The notes below the pieces were generated by a model. That model searched no databases, had not been told where the DNA came from, and saw nothing but the letters and a program-made list of their open reading frames with translations. The translations under genes and the position numbers were made by a program. Below, one piece after another: positions 45,000 to 57,791 of a stretch of DNA of 64,000 nt. The stretch is from Chamaecyparis obtusa (lineage: Eukaryota > Streptophyta > Pinopsida > Cupressales > Cupressaceae), in assembly GCA_027943335.1 (NCBI GenBank), contig BSBK01002053.1:992001-1056000 (forward strand). The letters are read 5' to 3'. Positions within the stretch are counted from its first letter, which is position 1. Every line of letters starts with the position of its first letter.

Positions 45000-47900
45000 A
45001 TGTCTTACAAGAGGGAAATTCCAAAGCTCAATAGAGATAACTTTTCAACATGGCAAGGTCTCATGCGACTTCATCTGGCTTCCATTGGTGATTCAGGATG
45101 CAAATACATTGATGAAGAATACACAATTCCTAATGGCGCATTAACTGTTGAAGACATTGCAGATAAAAAGACTCACAACACCATGATGATAGACATTGCA
45201 TCTGCTCTCAGCTATGAAGAATTTGATGATATTAAAGACTGCACTACTACATATGAAATGTGGATGGCACTGAAGAAAATATATGGTGGTGATGCAAATG
45301 TGAAAAGAGCCAAAGCAGAAAGCCTAAGAGGACAGTTTGACAAGATGAATATGAAGGAAGATGAAAACATTGCAAAATATGTTGAAAGAATCAAAGCAAG
45401 TGTAAGTGCAATTAGAGCTTCTGGAGGAACAATCTCAGATGAGACTATTATAAGTAAGGTACTCAGAACATTACTCCCTATCTATGCAATAAGAGTATCA
45501 GCTATTCAAGAAAGAAGATGTGAAACAAACCACAATATAACTTTGGATGCTTTAGTTGGAAGATTGACAGCTTTTGAATTAGACAACTATGATAACTATG
45601 TTCCTAGTTCCAAAAATATTGAATCAGCATTTGAGGCCAAGGTTTCACTAAAGAAGAACAAGAAAATTAAAGAAGTTCAGTCAGAAAGTGAAGAAGTATC
45701 AGAAGAAAGTTCTGATAGTGATCTTGAAATTGTAGAAGCATTACTTGCAAAGAAGTACTCTAGAGGGAAAGGTAAATATAAAGGTAAAACTCCTTTAATC
45801 TGTTTTTCATGTGAAGAAATTGGACATATTGCAGCTAGGTGCCCAAACAAGCAAGTCAAGGAAGAAAAGAGAAGTCACAAGTACTATGGCAAAAAGAATT
45901 TCAAATCATACAAGGATAAAGGTAAGAAATCATGTTTTATGGCTAAAGATTCTGATGATAGTGAAGAAGAAATTGTCTTTATTGCTATAAAAGATGAATC
46001 TGATGATGATGAAGATAAGATGGCACTTATTTCTCATATAAGAAAAGATGATATATGGATAATAGACAGCGGATGTTCACACCACATGACTGGTGACAAG
46101 ACAAAATTTGAATATCTAGAAGACTGTGATAGTGGCAATGTAAGATTTGGAAACAATGAACCTTGTTGTATAAAAGGAAAAGGAAGAATCTCTTTAACCA
46201 AAGAACTCATATGTGATAATGCTTATTGGGTTGAAGGACTAAAACATAATCTTCTAAGTGTAGCATAGCTAATCAACACTGGTTTCAAGGTTGAATTCAT
46301 GAATGGTCAAGCAAGACTGCTGCATGGAAAAGGAAAACTCATTGGATCAGGCAAACAAACAAAAGGTAACTTATTTTATCTTGATCTCAGTGAATATTCA
46401 TGCTTTATTGCTCAAATAGAAGAAAGTTGGCTATGGCACAAAAGGTTATGTCATGTGAATTTTGATAACATGATAAAAATAAGCAAATTCAAGAAGGTTA
46501 GAGGCATTCCTACTTTGAAGAAACCTGACACTGGTCTATGTAAGAATTGTCAGATTGGCAAAATGAGTAAAACTAGTTTCAAGAGTAAGAACTATCAGTC
46601 TAAATAAATTTTAGAAATTGTGCATACTGACTTATGTGGACCTATTGGAATACAAAGCTATACTGGAGATAAATTCCTTATTCTTTTCGTTGATGATTAT
46701 TCTAGAATGATGACTGTTATGTATTTAAGAGAAAAATCAGAAGCATTTAAAAAGTTCAAATGGTACTTAGCAAGAGTGGAAAAGGAAACAGGGAAAAGAT
46801 TGAAATGCTTAAGATCAGACAGAGGTGGTGAATTCATCTCCCATGATTTTAACAACTTTTGCATTGAAAGAGGAATCAAAAGACAGGTATCAGCTCCTAG
46901 AACTCCTGAGCAGAATGGAATAGCAGAAAGAAGAAACAGATCTATTATGGATTGTGCAAGGACTCTAATGATAGAAAAGAACATCGCTATAAAGTACTGG
47001 AAGGAAGCTATCAGCACTGCAGTTCATACCTTGAACCGAGTACAATTGAAGAAAGACACATTCAAAACTCCTTATGAATTATGGTATGGCTATAAACCCA
47101 ATGTAAGTTACATGAAAATATTTGGTAGCAAGTGTTATATCTTAAAAGAATCCAGAAGAAATAAATTTGATGTGAAAAGTGATGAAGGAATATTCCTAGG
47201 ATATTCTAGCAAAAGCAAGGCATACAAATGTCTGAACTTATCTACTCACAAAGTCATAGAAAGTATACATGTAAAATTTGATGAGTTTGCAGAAAAGACT
47301 AAGGAAGAAAGAAAAAGGGAACCTGAGAACTACAGAAGATTCATTTACATTGAACCTGAAACATTGGTAGACACAACTATCAGTAAGGAAGCTATATCTA
47401 CCGAGCCGAGCACAGTTACCGAGTCACAAACCGAGTCACAGGAAGAAGTTCAAACTGAGTCACAGGAAGAAATTCAGACCGAGTCTCAGCCTGAAGTTAT
47501 CGAGCAAATATCTACCGAGCCCGAGCAACCTGAAGAAGAGATCCTAGAAGACAACAACATGAATCATTCAAAAGGCAAGGAACCTATACTAGCCAAATAT
47601 GTCAGAAGACATCATACACCAGATCAAATCATTGGAAACAAATCAGATGGTACTATGACAAGAAGCAAGCTAAAAGGTACATGTCTGCTTACTGATTTTG
47701 AACCTAGAAATATCAAAGATGCATTGGAAAATGAAAGTTGGATTGAAGCAATGAATGAAGAATTAGAACAAATACAAAAGAACAAAACTTGGAATCTTGT
47801 ACCTAGACCTAAAGATAAGAATGTAATTGGAACAAAATGGGTATTCAGGAATAAGCTGAATGAAGATGGTCAAGTATCTAGAAACAAAGCTAGATTGGTA

Positions 47901-49238
47901 TGTAAAGGTTATTCTCAAGAAGAAGGTATAGATTATGGAGAAAATTTCGCTCCTGTTGCAAGATTAGAAGGTGTAAGAACTCTACTTGCTTATGCAGCAC
48001 ACAAAGGATTTAAGGTATATCAGATGGATATAAAATCTGCATTTCTCAATGGAATTCTTGATGAAGAAGTCTACATTGAACAACCTGAAGGTTTTGTTGA
48101 TCCAGATAAAAGGGACATGGTCTGCAGGTTACACAAAGCATTGTATGGTTTAAAACAAGCTCCTAGAGCATGGTATGAAAGACTCCATAACTATTTGATT
48201 CAGATTAATTTCAAAAGAGCTAATGATAACAGCAATCTATATATTAAAGAAGGACCGGATGACAAAATTGTATTGGCAGAAATATTTGTGGATGATACTA
48301 TATTTACAGGGAATGAGGATCAGTGCAAAGAATTTTCAGAACAAATGAACAAAGAATTTGAAACGTCTATGTTTGGTTTAATAAAATTCTTTGTTGGTCT
48401 TCAAATTCAGCAAAGAAAGAATGGTATATACATTACTCAATCTAAATACATTAAGGAAATACTTAAGAAGTTTGGTATGGAAGATTCAAAACCAGTTGGT
48501 ACACCCATGTGTACTGGACTGAAACTTACCAAACATGATGATTCAAAAGAAGTTGATCAGACCCTATACCGATCTATGATTGGAAAATTGCAGTATGTAG
48601 TACATACAAGACCTGATATTGCCTTAGCAGTTGGTATAGTAGCTAGATTCTCAGCAAAACCTAAGGAAAATCACATGATGGCAATCAAAAGAATCTTAAG
48701 ATACTTAAGAGGAACTGAAGAATATGGTTTGTGGTATAAATTTGGAGGCAATCTAGACTTAAAAGTGTTTACTGATGCTGATTGGGCAGGAAACATTGAT
48801 GACAAAAAAAGCACAAGTGGTGGAGCATTTTTTCTTGGAAAAAGACTGGTATCCTGGACTAGTAAAAAGCAGAATTGCACATCTCAATCCATAGCTGAAG
48901 CAGAATATGTTGCTGCTGCAGTAAACTGTTCAAATATTGTTTGGTTTAAACAGCTATTAGAAGGTATGAAGGTTGAAATCAAAGAACCAGTTGTTATATT
49001 TTGTGACAATACCAGTGCAATAAACATTTCTAAGAATCCAGTGATGCATTCCAAAACCAAGCACATTGCTATTAAATATCACTTTGTCAGAGAATTGGTG
49101 CAGGACAAGGAAATCGGATTAGAATATATTCATACAAAAGAACAGATTGCAGATATTTTTACCAAACCATTACCTAAGGATGCATTTGTGTATCTAAGAG
49201 GTAAGTTAGGGGTCATTCCCCTATCCGAGGCTCACTAA
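45000..49238 (+). pseudogene. Copia F gag-pol polyprotein, two stop codons
   Basis: Starts at ATG 45000 (MSYKREIPKLNRDNFSTWQ). Gag of the UBN2 type spans about 45030-45700; the zinc knuckle CFSCEEIGHIAARC is intact (about 45800). Protease DSGCSHHMTG lies near 46066; a TAG at 46266-46268 then interrupts LLSVA-x-LI. GAG-pre-integrase (WHKRLCHVNFDN) is followed by TAA at 46605-46607. From 46620 the frame is open for 872 codons: integrase ([27 protein letters not shown]), an acidic linker with TESQ repeats, RT ([15 protein letters not shown]) and RNase H (TDADWAG, SIAEAEY, FCDNTSA). Every catalytic residue I looked for is present. The two stops make this copy inactive, though only just. Confidence 0.96.
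47398..47530 (+). repeat. In-frame ACCGAG-rich repeats in the copia F integrase-RT linker
   Basis: ACCGAG/ACTGAG units encode a Thr-Glu-Ser-Gln series (for example [19 protein letters not shown]). The hexamer matches the LTR hairpin half-site. The linker is low-complexity, acidic and tolerant of repeats. Confidence 0.6.
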
Positions 49239-49571
49239 ATACAGTTTTAGTGATGCATCAACCAGAACATGATTGAAAATCAACTTGTTGATGCAGCATA
49301 TTCAAGGAATCATTGCATATGAATCAGTACTTGAGGTACATTAATTTTCACCGGTAATATGTGAATTGTCTTTGGCATGTGTTGTCAAAGAGGGAGTGTT
49401 TGCTATGTCTTTGCTATTATTTCAAGAAATTTTCAAATAGTCAGAAGGAAGAATTTTCAGGATACAGGAAGTTTGCTGACAGAGGGAGATTTGAATCTGA
49501 ACTGAGCTAACTCTTTCAAATTTCTTATGATATGACATATTGTGTTGCCATCAATGCCAAAGAGGGAGATT
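49239..49571 (+). other. Copia F 3' untranslated region and polypurine tract
   Basis: Noncoding, ending with CCAAAAGAGGGAGAT (49557-49571) against the 3' LTR. The text CATCAATGCCAAAG-GGGAG is shared with A and, inverted, with B. No env-like ORF. Confidence 0.85.
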
Positions 49572-50820
49572 GTTGGAAACAATTGTCTGAAGGAAATTGC
49601 TACTCAATTATGTATTGTCTTTGATGTCACACAATGTCATAGTCCACAGCAATCAGTTCCTACCGAGCTCAGTCGGTCTACCAGACAGGAATATTAGTGC
49701 TTACCGAGTCCACTCAGTTATCAAAGAAAATCAGTGTCTACCGAGTTCACTCGGTTACCAAAGGAAATTTTAGTATTTACCGAGTTCAGTCGGTCATCGA
49801 AGAAAAGTTAGTGTTTACCGAGTTTAGTCGGTCATCGAAGAAAAGTTAGTGTTTACCGAGTTCAGTCGGTCATCGAAGAAAAGTTAGTGTTTACCGAGTT
49901 CAGTCGGTTATCGAAGGTAAAGGATTGTCAATGTTTACCGAGTTCCCTCGGTCTCCGAAAGATTATAGAAAGTTATGGTCACCGAGCACTGTCGGCCCTT
50001 GAAGGATTTTTGCAAATAGAGTTTTCTTAATTCAGCCGACTGTTATACTAAATAATGTCGATTTGACAAATCTAAAATCATATAAATAAAAGGTCAAATG
50101 TGAAAAATGAAAAAAAAACATAGCAGAAGATTTACAGAAGAAAAGCAGGAAAGGTGTATGCGAATTTTTGAAGGATGTTCAGATATCCTTGAGGTGCAGT
50201 AGAGATTTATTCGATCAAAAAGGATCAGACTTATGCAGAACAGAGATCTGTAATCAGCAAGATAGTTGCATTTTTATACAGGTCATTTTTCATTGTTACC
50301 TTCTTATCATTGTAACAGTGAATTCTAAATCTCTTAACCGAGTTGGTTTAACAACCATATTGTAAATCCTCTAACAAGGTGACAATTCCATTGAATTGTT
50401 TTCAAGACCTCTCACCAGGCCACTCCTAGTAGGGTGATTAAATCCTCTAACAAGATCACACCTAACAGTGTGTTTTGTAACCTTTTACCGGGTTGGCTTC
50501 TAACCGGGCATCATTTCAGAAAAGTGAAAATCAGTATCTAGATACATTGGTGGTTTTTCCCATATTGGGTTTCCACGTTAATCTTGTGTCTCTTGTGTTC
50601 TTAATTGCTTTCTCAATCATATACATGTGCTATTGAATATCTAAAAGATAATTTTGCTAATACTTTCTGCATCTTCAAAGTTACTGCAATCTATTTACCG
50701 AGTGCTAAAACAGATAACATTGTTAAGATATTTTAAGGGATCTGGAAAGAATTAATTGTGAAGTGTTTTATGGTTGACTGATTCACCCCCCCTCTCAGTC
50801 ACTTCATCCATATTCCATCA
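49572..50820 (+). repeat. Copia F 3' LTR
   Basis: Starts TGTTGGAAACAATTG and ends ATTCCATCA. It keeps more complete hairpin units than the 5' copy. The conserved pyrimidine motif is at 50780-50798 and the TATA box at 50081-50088. Confidence 0.97.
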
Positions 50821-50825
50821 CAAAT
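50821..50825. repeat. Target-site duplication of copia F, right copy
   Basis: CAAAT, identical to 43683-43687; the minus-strand integrase frame of G ends here and resumes left of F. Confidence 0.95.
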
Positions 50826-52560
50826 TCCCTCATGCATTTCTCTCACCAAGTTATCAGCCTAATCCTCATTTACACACTTTAACAAAATGTAATCTAGATT
50901 TCTTCTCCATAATTTGGATCTAATAATAACATATTTAATTTCTTTTAACTTTAGGGCTCTTTTCTTGTTATCATCTAGTCCTAATGGGCATTTCATGTTT
51001 CTTAAGTAATAATTAATATCTTGATACCAAACACAATCATCCATATCACAAGTGTAATTAATTTCCATTTGATTGATCTGATTAGCATCAAGATTAGACC
51101 GAGCCATTAATTTTTTGAATCCTTGATCTCTAACCAATATGAATATCAATGTTTAATTCTTGGATCCTATTTATCCATCTACATCTCCTCCTAGATACTT
51201 CTTGTTGTGAAAAAATGTCCTTAGCTACAGAACTTGGTACAAAAGCAATCATTGTTGCTCCCATGAGATAACATCTGAAATCCTTAACAAAATTTATAAG
51301 TTCATAAGCTTTCTTTTCATTAATGTCATACTTTAATTTAGCAACTTGTAATGACTTGCTAAAAAAGCAATAGGTTGTTCAAAACCCTCACTATTTTTCT
51401 GCAACAGGACTGCAACAACAATATGAAAAGAAGCAAAAAAGAAAATATGCATTGGAATGTTTTATTTTGGTGCCTTAAGAATAAGTGCATCTTTGATTAC
51501 CTATTTGATATTCTTGAAAGCCTCATTAGGCTCACCATCCCACTTGATCTCAGATCCTTTCTTTAATATTTTTGATATAGGTCTACATCTTAGAAAAATT
51601 TGTAACAAATATTCTCAAGAAATTTACCTAACCAAAGAAGGATTGGATTCCTTTCACATTTTTTGGTCTTTGAATCTTGTCAATGGAAACCACTCTTTCC
51701 AGATCAATCCTTACTCCTTGTTTTCCAACTAGATGGCCCAAGAGTTTGCCCTCAGTTACACCAAATGAACATTTTCTAGGGTTTAGAGAAATACCATATT
51801 CTAGGGCTCTTACAAATATCTTCTCTAAGTTTAAGCAATGATCTTCTTATTTTTTGGAATATGCAGTCAAGTCATCTTGGTACACCACAAGAAAAACATT
51901 TATGAACTCAACAAATGCAACATCCATGGCTCTCTAAAAAAGTAGTATTAGCATTTGTTAAGCCAAATGGCTTCTCATGTCATACACATATGTTCCCCAA
52001 GGTGTTGTAAAGGATGTTTTGAATTGTTTTGATTCCTTTACAATCACTTGATTATAACCAGAGAAACCATCCATCATGGACATCATATCAGAACTAGTTA
52101 CTCTTTGTAACATTGCCTCCACATTAGGTAAGCAATAGTTGTCTTTTAAAGAAGAGATGTTCAAATTTATGAAGTCTACACATAATCTGATGTCTCCATT
52201 TTTCTTCCTAACTGGAACTAAATTTGATACCCAAGAATTTCTGATAGGCTCTATGATTCTAGAATCTCTTAGCTTCATTGGTTCTTCTTGCATTTTAGGT
52301 GCTAGGGTAGGATTGATTGGTCTCAATTTTTTCCTAGAAGGTTTAGTATCCATTTTCAAAGGAATAATACGCTGAAACAAATCCTCTTTATAAATGTTTA
52401 TATCATCATAGGACCATGCAAAAACATTCCTAAATCTTCTTAATAATTCAATCATAGCCTTTCTCACCTTTGGAGACATTTCTTTTCCAATGTATACTCT
52501 TTTAGGTGTTTATTTTGTACCAAGGTTGATTTCTTTTAAGTCCATCTGATCTCTCTTTTT
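50826..52560 (-). pseudogene. Element G RT, classical RNase H and start of integrase
   Basis: RT opens at 52479-51958: VFAWSYDDINIYKEDLFQR, RPINPTLAPKMQEE, VRKKNGDIRLCVDF, SMMDGFSGYNQVIV, TTPWGTYVY. A frameshift near 51975 and many stops follow; LNPRKCSF and a LLGHLV-like segment can still be read. In another frame around 51460-51370 the classical RNase H shows FFFASFHIVVAVLLQ, QPIAFF, with FAS instead of DAS, exactly as in element I. The segment 51149-50859 (LKEIKYVIIRSKLWRRN) enters the integrase, and the frame breaks at EMHEGI where F is inserted. Confidence 0.85.
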
Positions 52561-52689
52561 AGTATCCATTTGGACTCTATTTTGACTATCAAAAATAGTT
52601 TCTAAAACAACAAGTCCCTTAGGAATCTTATTAGTTTTGAGCTACGAGATTTCATTTCCAAGGATAATTTCTTTTCCTTCAATAGTTTC

Positions 52690-53240
52690 TACTAGGATTG
52701 AACAACTAATTCCTGACCATAATACTTATCCTCATAGTTCATAAACCTTAGGATATCTTGGTCATCCTCAAAGACCTTATAGCTCTCAACATTGTATGGT
52801 ATGCTTGGTCTCATTTGAATTTCAACCTTAGAGATTCCTACTAAGATTATATCACTGGGATTGACTGCAATATTAGCTAACAATCAGTCATTTTGTTATT
52901 AGTTCTATCCTTCCAAATAATATTGAACGCATCAAAACTTTCAATCATATCCTAGACAACATTCCTATATTATTTCAATCTTTTATTTTTAGAAGCATAA
53001 ATTGATCTCACTTGAGACACTACCAATTTAGAATCACCAACTACCTTTATGTATATGATTCCATGTTCGTATGCCAATCTTAATCATATAAAAAATATTT
53101 CATATTCTACTATGTTGTTTTTGCAAAGGAAACTTAAAATGAAATAGAACTTGTAAGTATTTCCATCAGGAGAAATAAGTAGAATACCTACTCCTGAACC
53201 ATCCTTACAATTTGCACCATCAAAGTACATAACCCATAAC
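52690..53240 (-). pseudogene. Element G archaeal-type RNase H domain, before RT
   Basis: ELWVMYFDGANCKDGSGVGI starts the domain (first Asp at 53221-53219), followed by NNIVEYE (Glu). Then, after a frameshift near 53085, VVGDSKLVVSQVRS (Asp) and NNKMTD (Asp). All four acidic residues remain readable although stops and frameshifts break the frame. The order protease, this domain, RT is the same as in element I. The ORF at 52883-52692 (ANIAVNPSDIILVGISKVEI) is its tail. Confidence 0.85.
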
Positions 53241-53990
53241 TCACCCTTCTCAGATTTTTCATTTGATTCTACAATGATAAGAGGTAAGATAGGTTCTCTT
53301 TCAAGCACATCAACTTTTGCTCTAAAATCATTGATGTCAGTATCTACAAACAATGTAATCTCATTATCAATATTTTTCTCAATCATGTGGGTAACTCTTG
53401 GCTCTCTTTCAACTTTAACAAATTGATCATCAATTTTGAAAGTTGCATAAGATAAGTCACATTGCAAACTTCTACCCATAGCAACACTCCATTTCCTAGA
53501 TAATAGCATCCCATAATAAGGTGGAATGTCTACTACCAAGACACTCATAGTCATTTCCTTGTTAGGATAGGCTACTAATTTATAGGGCCTTGAACAATTT
53601 CAACCTTAAGACCCAATCTCTCCATGATTTTAAAAGGTATAACAGTGTTTGATGCTCTTGTATCAATCATACCATTATTTACTATCATTCCATTTATTAT
53701 GATACTTAGGAAGAATGGATCTATGTTTTCAAGGCATGCATTTACAGAGTTATCCAAATACATAGGTGGTATTTGAGATACCACTCCCTAGACTTCCATT
53801 TCTTTCTTTACCTCAACTTGGGGCTCACTTGTTTTATAAGAAACATTATTGTCATGAACATTATCAACCCATGCTAAAGCTCTATCCTTATACTCAGGAA
53901 TTCTTAATAATTTTAAAAAGGGAACCTTAATAGTAATTTGAGATAGCATTGACAACATATCAACAGGAGTAGAAGAAGGAATTTCAATTT
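53241..53990 (-). pseudogene. Element G aspartic protease
   Basis: The lead-in (53994-53788; MLSMLSQITIKVPFLKLLRI) matches element I. Protease at 53784-53575: DPFFLSIIINGM, MIDTRASNTVIP, LGLKVEIV. The active site D-T-G-A-S has Arg for Gly. After a frame break, 53554 onward gives VLVVDIPPYYGMLLSRKW and the linker to the RNase H domain. Confidence 0.85.
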
Positions 53991-53994
53991 GCAT

Positions 53995-56789
53995 ACCTTT
54001 AGTATCCCTCTACTTTTTAGATGCATTAGTTGTTGTCATCACCTTTTGTTTTTTTATTCTTGGCCATTGTATTAACTGGCTTCTTAACTTCCTTTTGGTT
54101 GTCACTATTCTAGACAACAAAAATCTTTACAGTTCCAACCCCTTTTGGTTCCCATTTCTTGCCTTTTACATTTTTGACTTTCACTACATAATCACCTTTT
54201 GGATTATTCCCAATGGGTTCCTTGAAATTGGTATTCTTTATGAACATACCGATAGCCTTGCTAGTGTTATCATTTATTGTCATGCTTCTAGTTTTCCCTT
54301 GTGCTACCATTTCTGTAGTGATTCTAGAAATTTCCTCATTTTAGGGTTTTCTTAAATTCACTTCTTATAAGGAAGATGTCATGTTTCATGTCTTCTCATC
54401 AACATTCTCATCATCAAAAAAGACTTCTTGATGGAATAATGCCCTGTTATGTCTCTTAAGACACACATCAGTTTCCTCATCAATGTCTGAAACATCTTCA
54501 TGTCCCAAAAATGAATCAATAAGATTACAGCCAATATCATCATTGTTTTCTTCTTGATCTAATTCCTCAATATCATTATCTTGGTATACAACTATAGATT
54601 GTGCAACCACACAATGTTCTATAGAATGAGGTGACTGACAGGCCATACACCATGGTATATCTTCTACAACATTCACAGAAGTATTTTGTAATGGGCCAGG
54701 GATGACCTTGTCACTATTTCCTTTTTCAGATGGTGGAATAGGTTTTCCATCCTTCCATTGGGTGTTATAAGGGAAATTTTGCAGTCTATTCTACCTATTG
54801 AAATTATTGTTGAAATGGGGCTTTTCTATAGCAAAAATCTTCTCATTTCTATTGCTTGGTGTTTTCAAGTCTTTCAATGGATTCGACACTTTATCCAATT
54901 TATCTTCTTCTTGCCTCTTATTTCCAAGAGTCCTTTCATTATCCCTTTTATAATTCTTGTTTCCAAACAACTTTGGGTCATCTCTTTTCCCACCCAATTT
55001 ACCAGATATCTTCATATTTTTTTCAGTGTTCACAAAATCCCTAAAGGCATCTCTAAGAGTTCTTGGATCTTTGTCTCTTTGTAGGTATCCAACCTTACCA
55101 TCGAAGGCATTGAAGTATGTTGTCAAACAAACATTGTCATCTAACATCATAATTTGAAACAATTTATGCATACCCTTTTAAAATCTCATGTTAAACTCAA
55201 TTGTAGATTCATTCTGATTTTTTCTTATGTTGTTAAATTCATTTAACATGAAACTAGCATTGGGTCTATCACCATATTATTCCTTAAAAAACTTTTCAAA
55301 TGCATCCCATGAATAAATACAATGATCAGGGAGTCTTTTAAACCAATCTCTAGCATCCTCTACCAAAGATTGAACAAACAATTTCATAAATACATCCTCA
55401 TGTTGTATATCATAGTCATTCAACATGTTAATAAACAACCTAAGGTGTTCTTCACAACTAATAGAATTATTACCAACAAATTTAGTTACCTTATCTTGTA
55501 TCTCAATTGCAATGATATTAGAATAACCTGATATCCCATCAAATCTAATTTGTCTATACCCTTATAGTTGCATAGGTCTTCTTTGGAAACCCAATCCAGT
55601 GTTTCCACTAGGACCAACATTAATATCTATCCCCCACCTACTTGTACATTTGACTATTGTTTAGGATCAATATTTAAATTGGTAGATGAAGCAGAAATAA
55701 AATTATGAACATCAATACTACCAAGTGGAGCAGTATTAATAGTTGCAGATGACATGCCTATTTCAGTTGTAGATGGTCCAAGAGTATTTGTAGATGAAGA
55801 CTTCAAGAATTGGATCTTCCTTCTTATTTATACAATAGATGCTTCAACCTTAGCCTTTTTAAATCCCTTTGCTAAATCATCTCTTTCTTTCTTTCTCTTT
55901 TCTATTTCTATATCAAAATTTGAAATAGGTGGTGGGATTTTTGGTCTAACCACAAGTTCATTTATTTTGATTCCAACCATCTTTTTCTTACCCTTATTGT
56001 TATCAACAATAGCAGGATTGGTAATTTCACTTACATTTTTATCTTTGGGAAGAGACACATAACTTTGTACTTGCCTAATCATAGGGCCCTCTTGTTTAAA
56101 CTCATGGACCTGTAATAGATGCTCTTTCACACTTCTTAGGGTAGCAAGGTCACCAAAGAGATCAGGCTATAAGGATTTAGGAGCAGGATAAAATAATTTG
56201 TTTCTTCCTTTAATTCATTAATTTTTTTGAGAAGAGACTCTCTTTACATTAGTGCATTTATAGTTTTAGCCTCTCTTTCTGCAACCTCTTGTATATTGCA
56301 TCTTTCTTTGCTAGTTGCAATCTTAGTGCACCTAAATCAGTTGGGTCAATCATATAATCATTAGAGCATGATGATATATCCATATCAGTAATATTTTTAT
56401 ATGGGAAATAGACCTGTCTTGACTCCATTTGTTGCCTTTTGGGAATAACTTTATCTTGATGTAGACTTGGCACATAACTCTTATTTCTGGCTTTTACATT
56501 TTGGTTTGCATGTGGTATAACCATGTCTTGATATAATACTTTTGGAGTATCATATAAATTATCTCCAAAGAGACCACTATCATATTTAGAAATTTTACAT
56601 AGTTATTCATTTTCAATAGAAGATGTGTGTAATACCCCATCTTCTTCAATATTATGTTCTCTCACAGGTGCACTGGTGGAATCTCTACCTTTTCTAAGCT
56701 AGTTTTTCTTTCCTGACCTAGGTAAATCTTCTAGGTTAACTTTGGGGTGTCTCCTGATAAAAGATCTTGTGTTTTTTCTTATATCCATG
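53995..56789 (-). pseudogene. Element G gag
   Basis: Probable start ATG at 56789 (MDIRKNTRSFIRRHPKV), about 215 bases from the primer site. Charged N-terminal segments at 56524-56258 and 56130-55828 (EIEKRKKERDDLAKGFKKAK, coiled coil). The gag core lies at about 55560-54790, with EEHLRLFINMLNDYDI, MKLFVQSL, DARDWFKRLPDH and FMLNEFNNIRKN across frames. The zinc-knuckle-like PWCMACQSPHSIEHC (about 54660) has all four ligands with spacing C-x2-C-x3-H-x4-C, one residue shorter than the standard knuckle. An acidic tail (54600-54390) and a basic segment (54310-54110) follow. Many stops. Confidence 0.83.
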
Positions 56790-57005
56790 GTTTGTAGCTT
56801 GTAAAAACACACTAGTTCTAATCCTTTGAGTCACCACCCATGTTAATGGTAAATTTCTGATAGACAAACCTTGAGAATCTAAAGAAAATATTAAATAGTA
56901 TAGGAAAACACAGTGACTTAGATAGAATGGAAAATACACTGCATTAATTTTCCTATACAAAATAGCTAGAGATTCTTAAAGGGTTTTAATACTTTGTTAT
57001 GTTTC

Positions 57006-57023
57006 TCCCCAGAAGAGTCACCA
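57006..57023 (-). other. Primer binding site of element G (tRNA-Arg type)
   Basis: The minus strand reads TGGTGACTCTTCTGGGGA, close to element I's TGGCGACTCTACTAGGGA. It identifies the right LTR as the 5' LTR of a minus-strand Tat-type element. Confidence 0.85.
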
Positions 57024-57026
57024 TTT

Positions 57027-57791
57027 TTTTGGTTCCTCTTTCTTCTTGTAGATTTCAACCCTTTGTGACAACTTAATGTCCTCGACTCTTTATACCCACT
57101 CTAAATCTAACAAGAAAAATGACCAATTAACAAGGATCAAGTCCTCCTACAAATTGAGTCTTAAGCTTAGGTGGGTGTACCTTTAAGATTCACTTCTTTA
57201 AGGAATCAATAAAACTTATTTGCATTTATCAAATACAAATACTAAGCATTAATATTCTTGATACATAAACTAAAAGATTTTATCATTTAAAGATTTGATG
57301 ATGATATATGCCTCTTAAGAATAGATCAGTGCCTAATTCTAGGGAAAAGAGTCAACTTAAACATACATCCATAGAGAGCTTCTAAATCAAACATACCCAA
57401 AACCCAGATGAGATGCTTTGCAAATAATTCCTTGCATTCTCACACTTAAACATCAAATTCTCACAAAACCTTGAATTCTTTGAAATTACCCTTCCCTTGG
57501 AAGAAACTCATGAACAATTTCACAATTTACTTTGTAAACCATATATTAGAATGCTTTGCAAAATTAACATATAAGAACTCAAGATCAAAACAAGATGACA
57601 TTCATAAATATGAGAAGGGATACCATTATGTTCTCATTAAAATTTTCTATATCAGTACATTTAAAATGCCAGAATGCCAGAATAAAAAATCTAGATCTAG
57701 AATTTTATCCCTATTACAGTTATAAAATTCACCATCCTTAAAATAATACAAAGCCCTACTACTTATAGTATTCACTAGCCATCTTGGAATT
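57027..57791 (-). repeat. Element G right (5') LTR, part before chromovirus E
   Basis: It matches 12937 to about 13715 (TTGGTTCCTCTTTCTTCTTG and onward). Interrupted by E after CATCTTGGAATT; it resumes at 63767. Confidence 0.88.

Larger units (their letters stand above)
43688..50820 (+). mobile_element. Ty1/copia element F, full length and nearly intact
   Basis: 7,133 bases: LTRs 43688-44937 (1,250 bases) and 49572-50820 (1,249 bases), perfect CAAAT duplications, exact initiator-Met primer site, purine tract and one gag-pol frame broken by only two stops. The LTRs look about 2% different by eye, almost all transitions, many at CG sites. It is the youngest insertion in the window and lies inside G's integrase. 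Confidence 0.97.

Noticed and set aside
46697..47017. Minus-strand ORF across the copia F integrase
   Set aside because: Antisense of a well-supported coding region.
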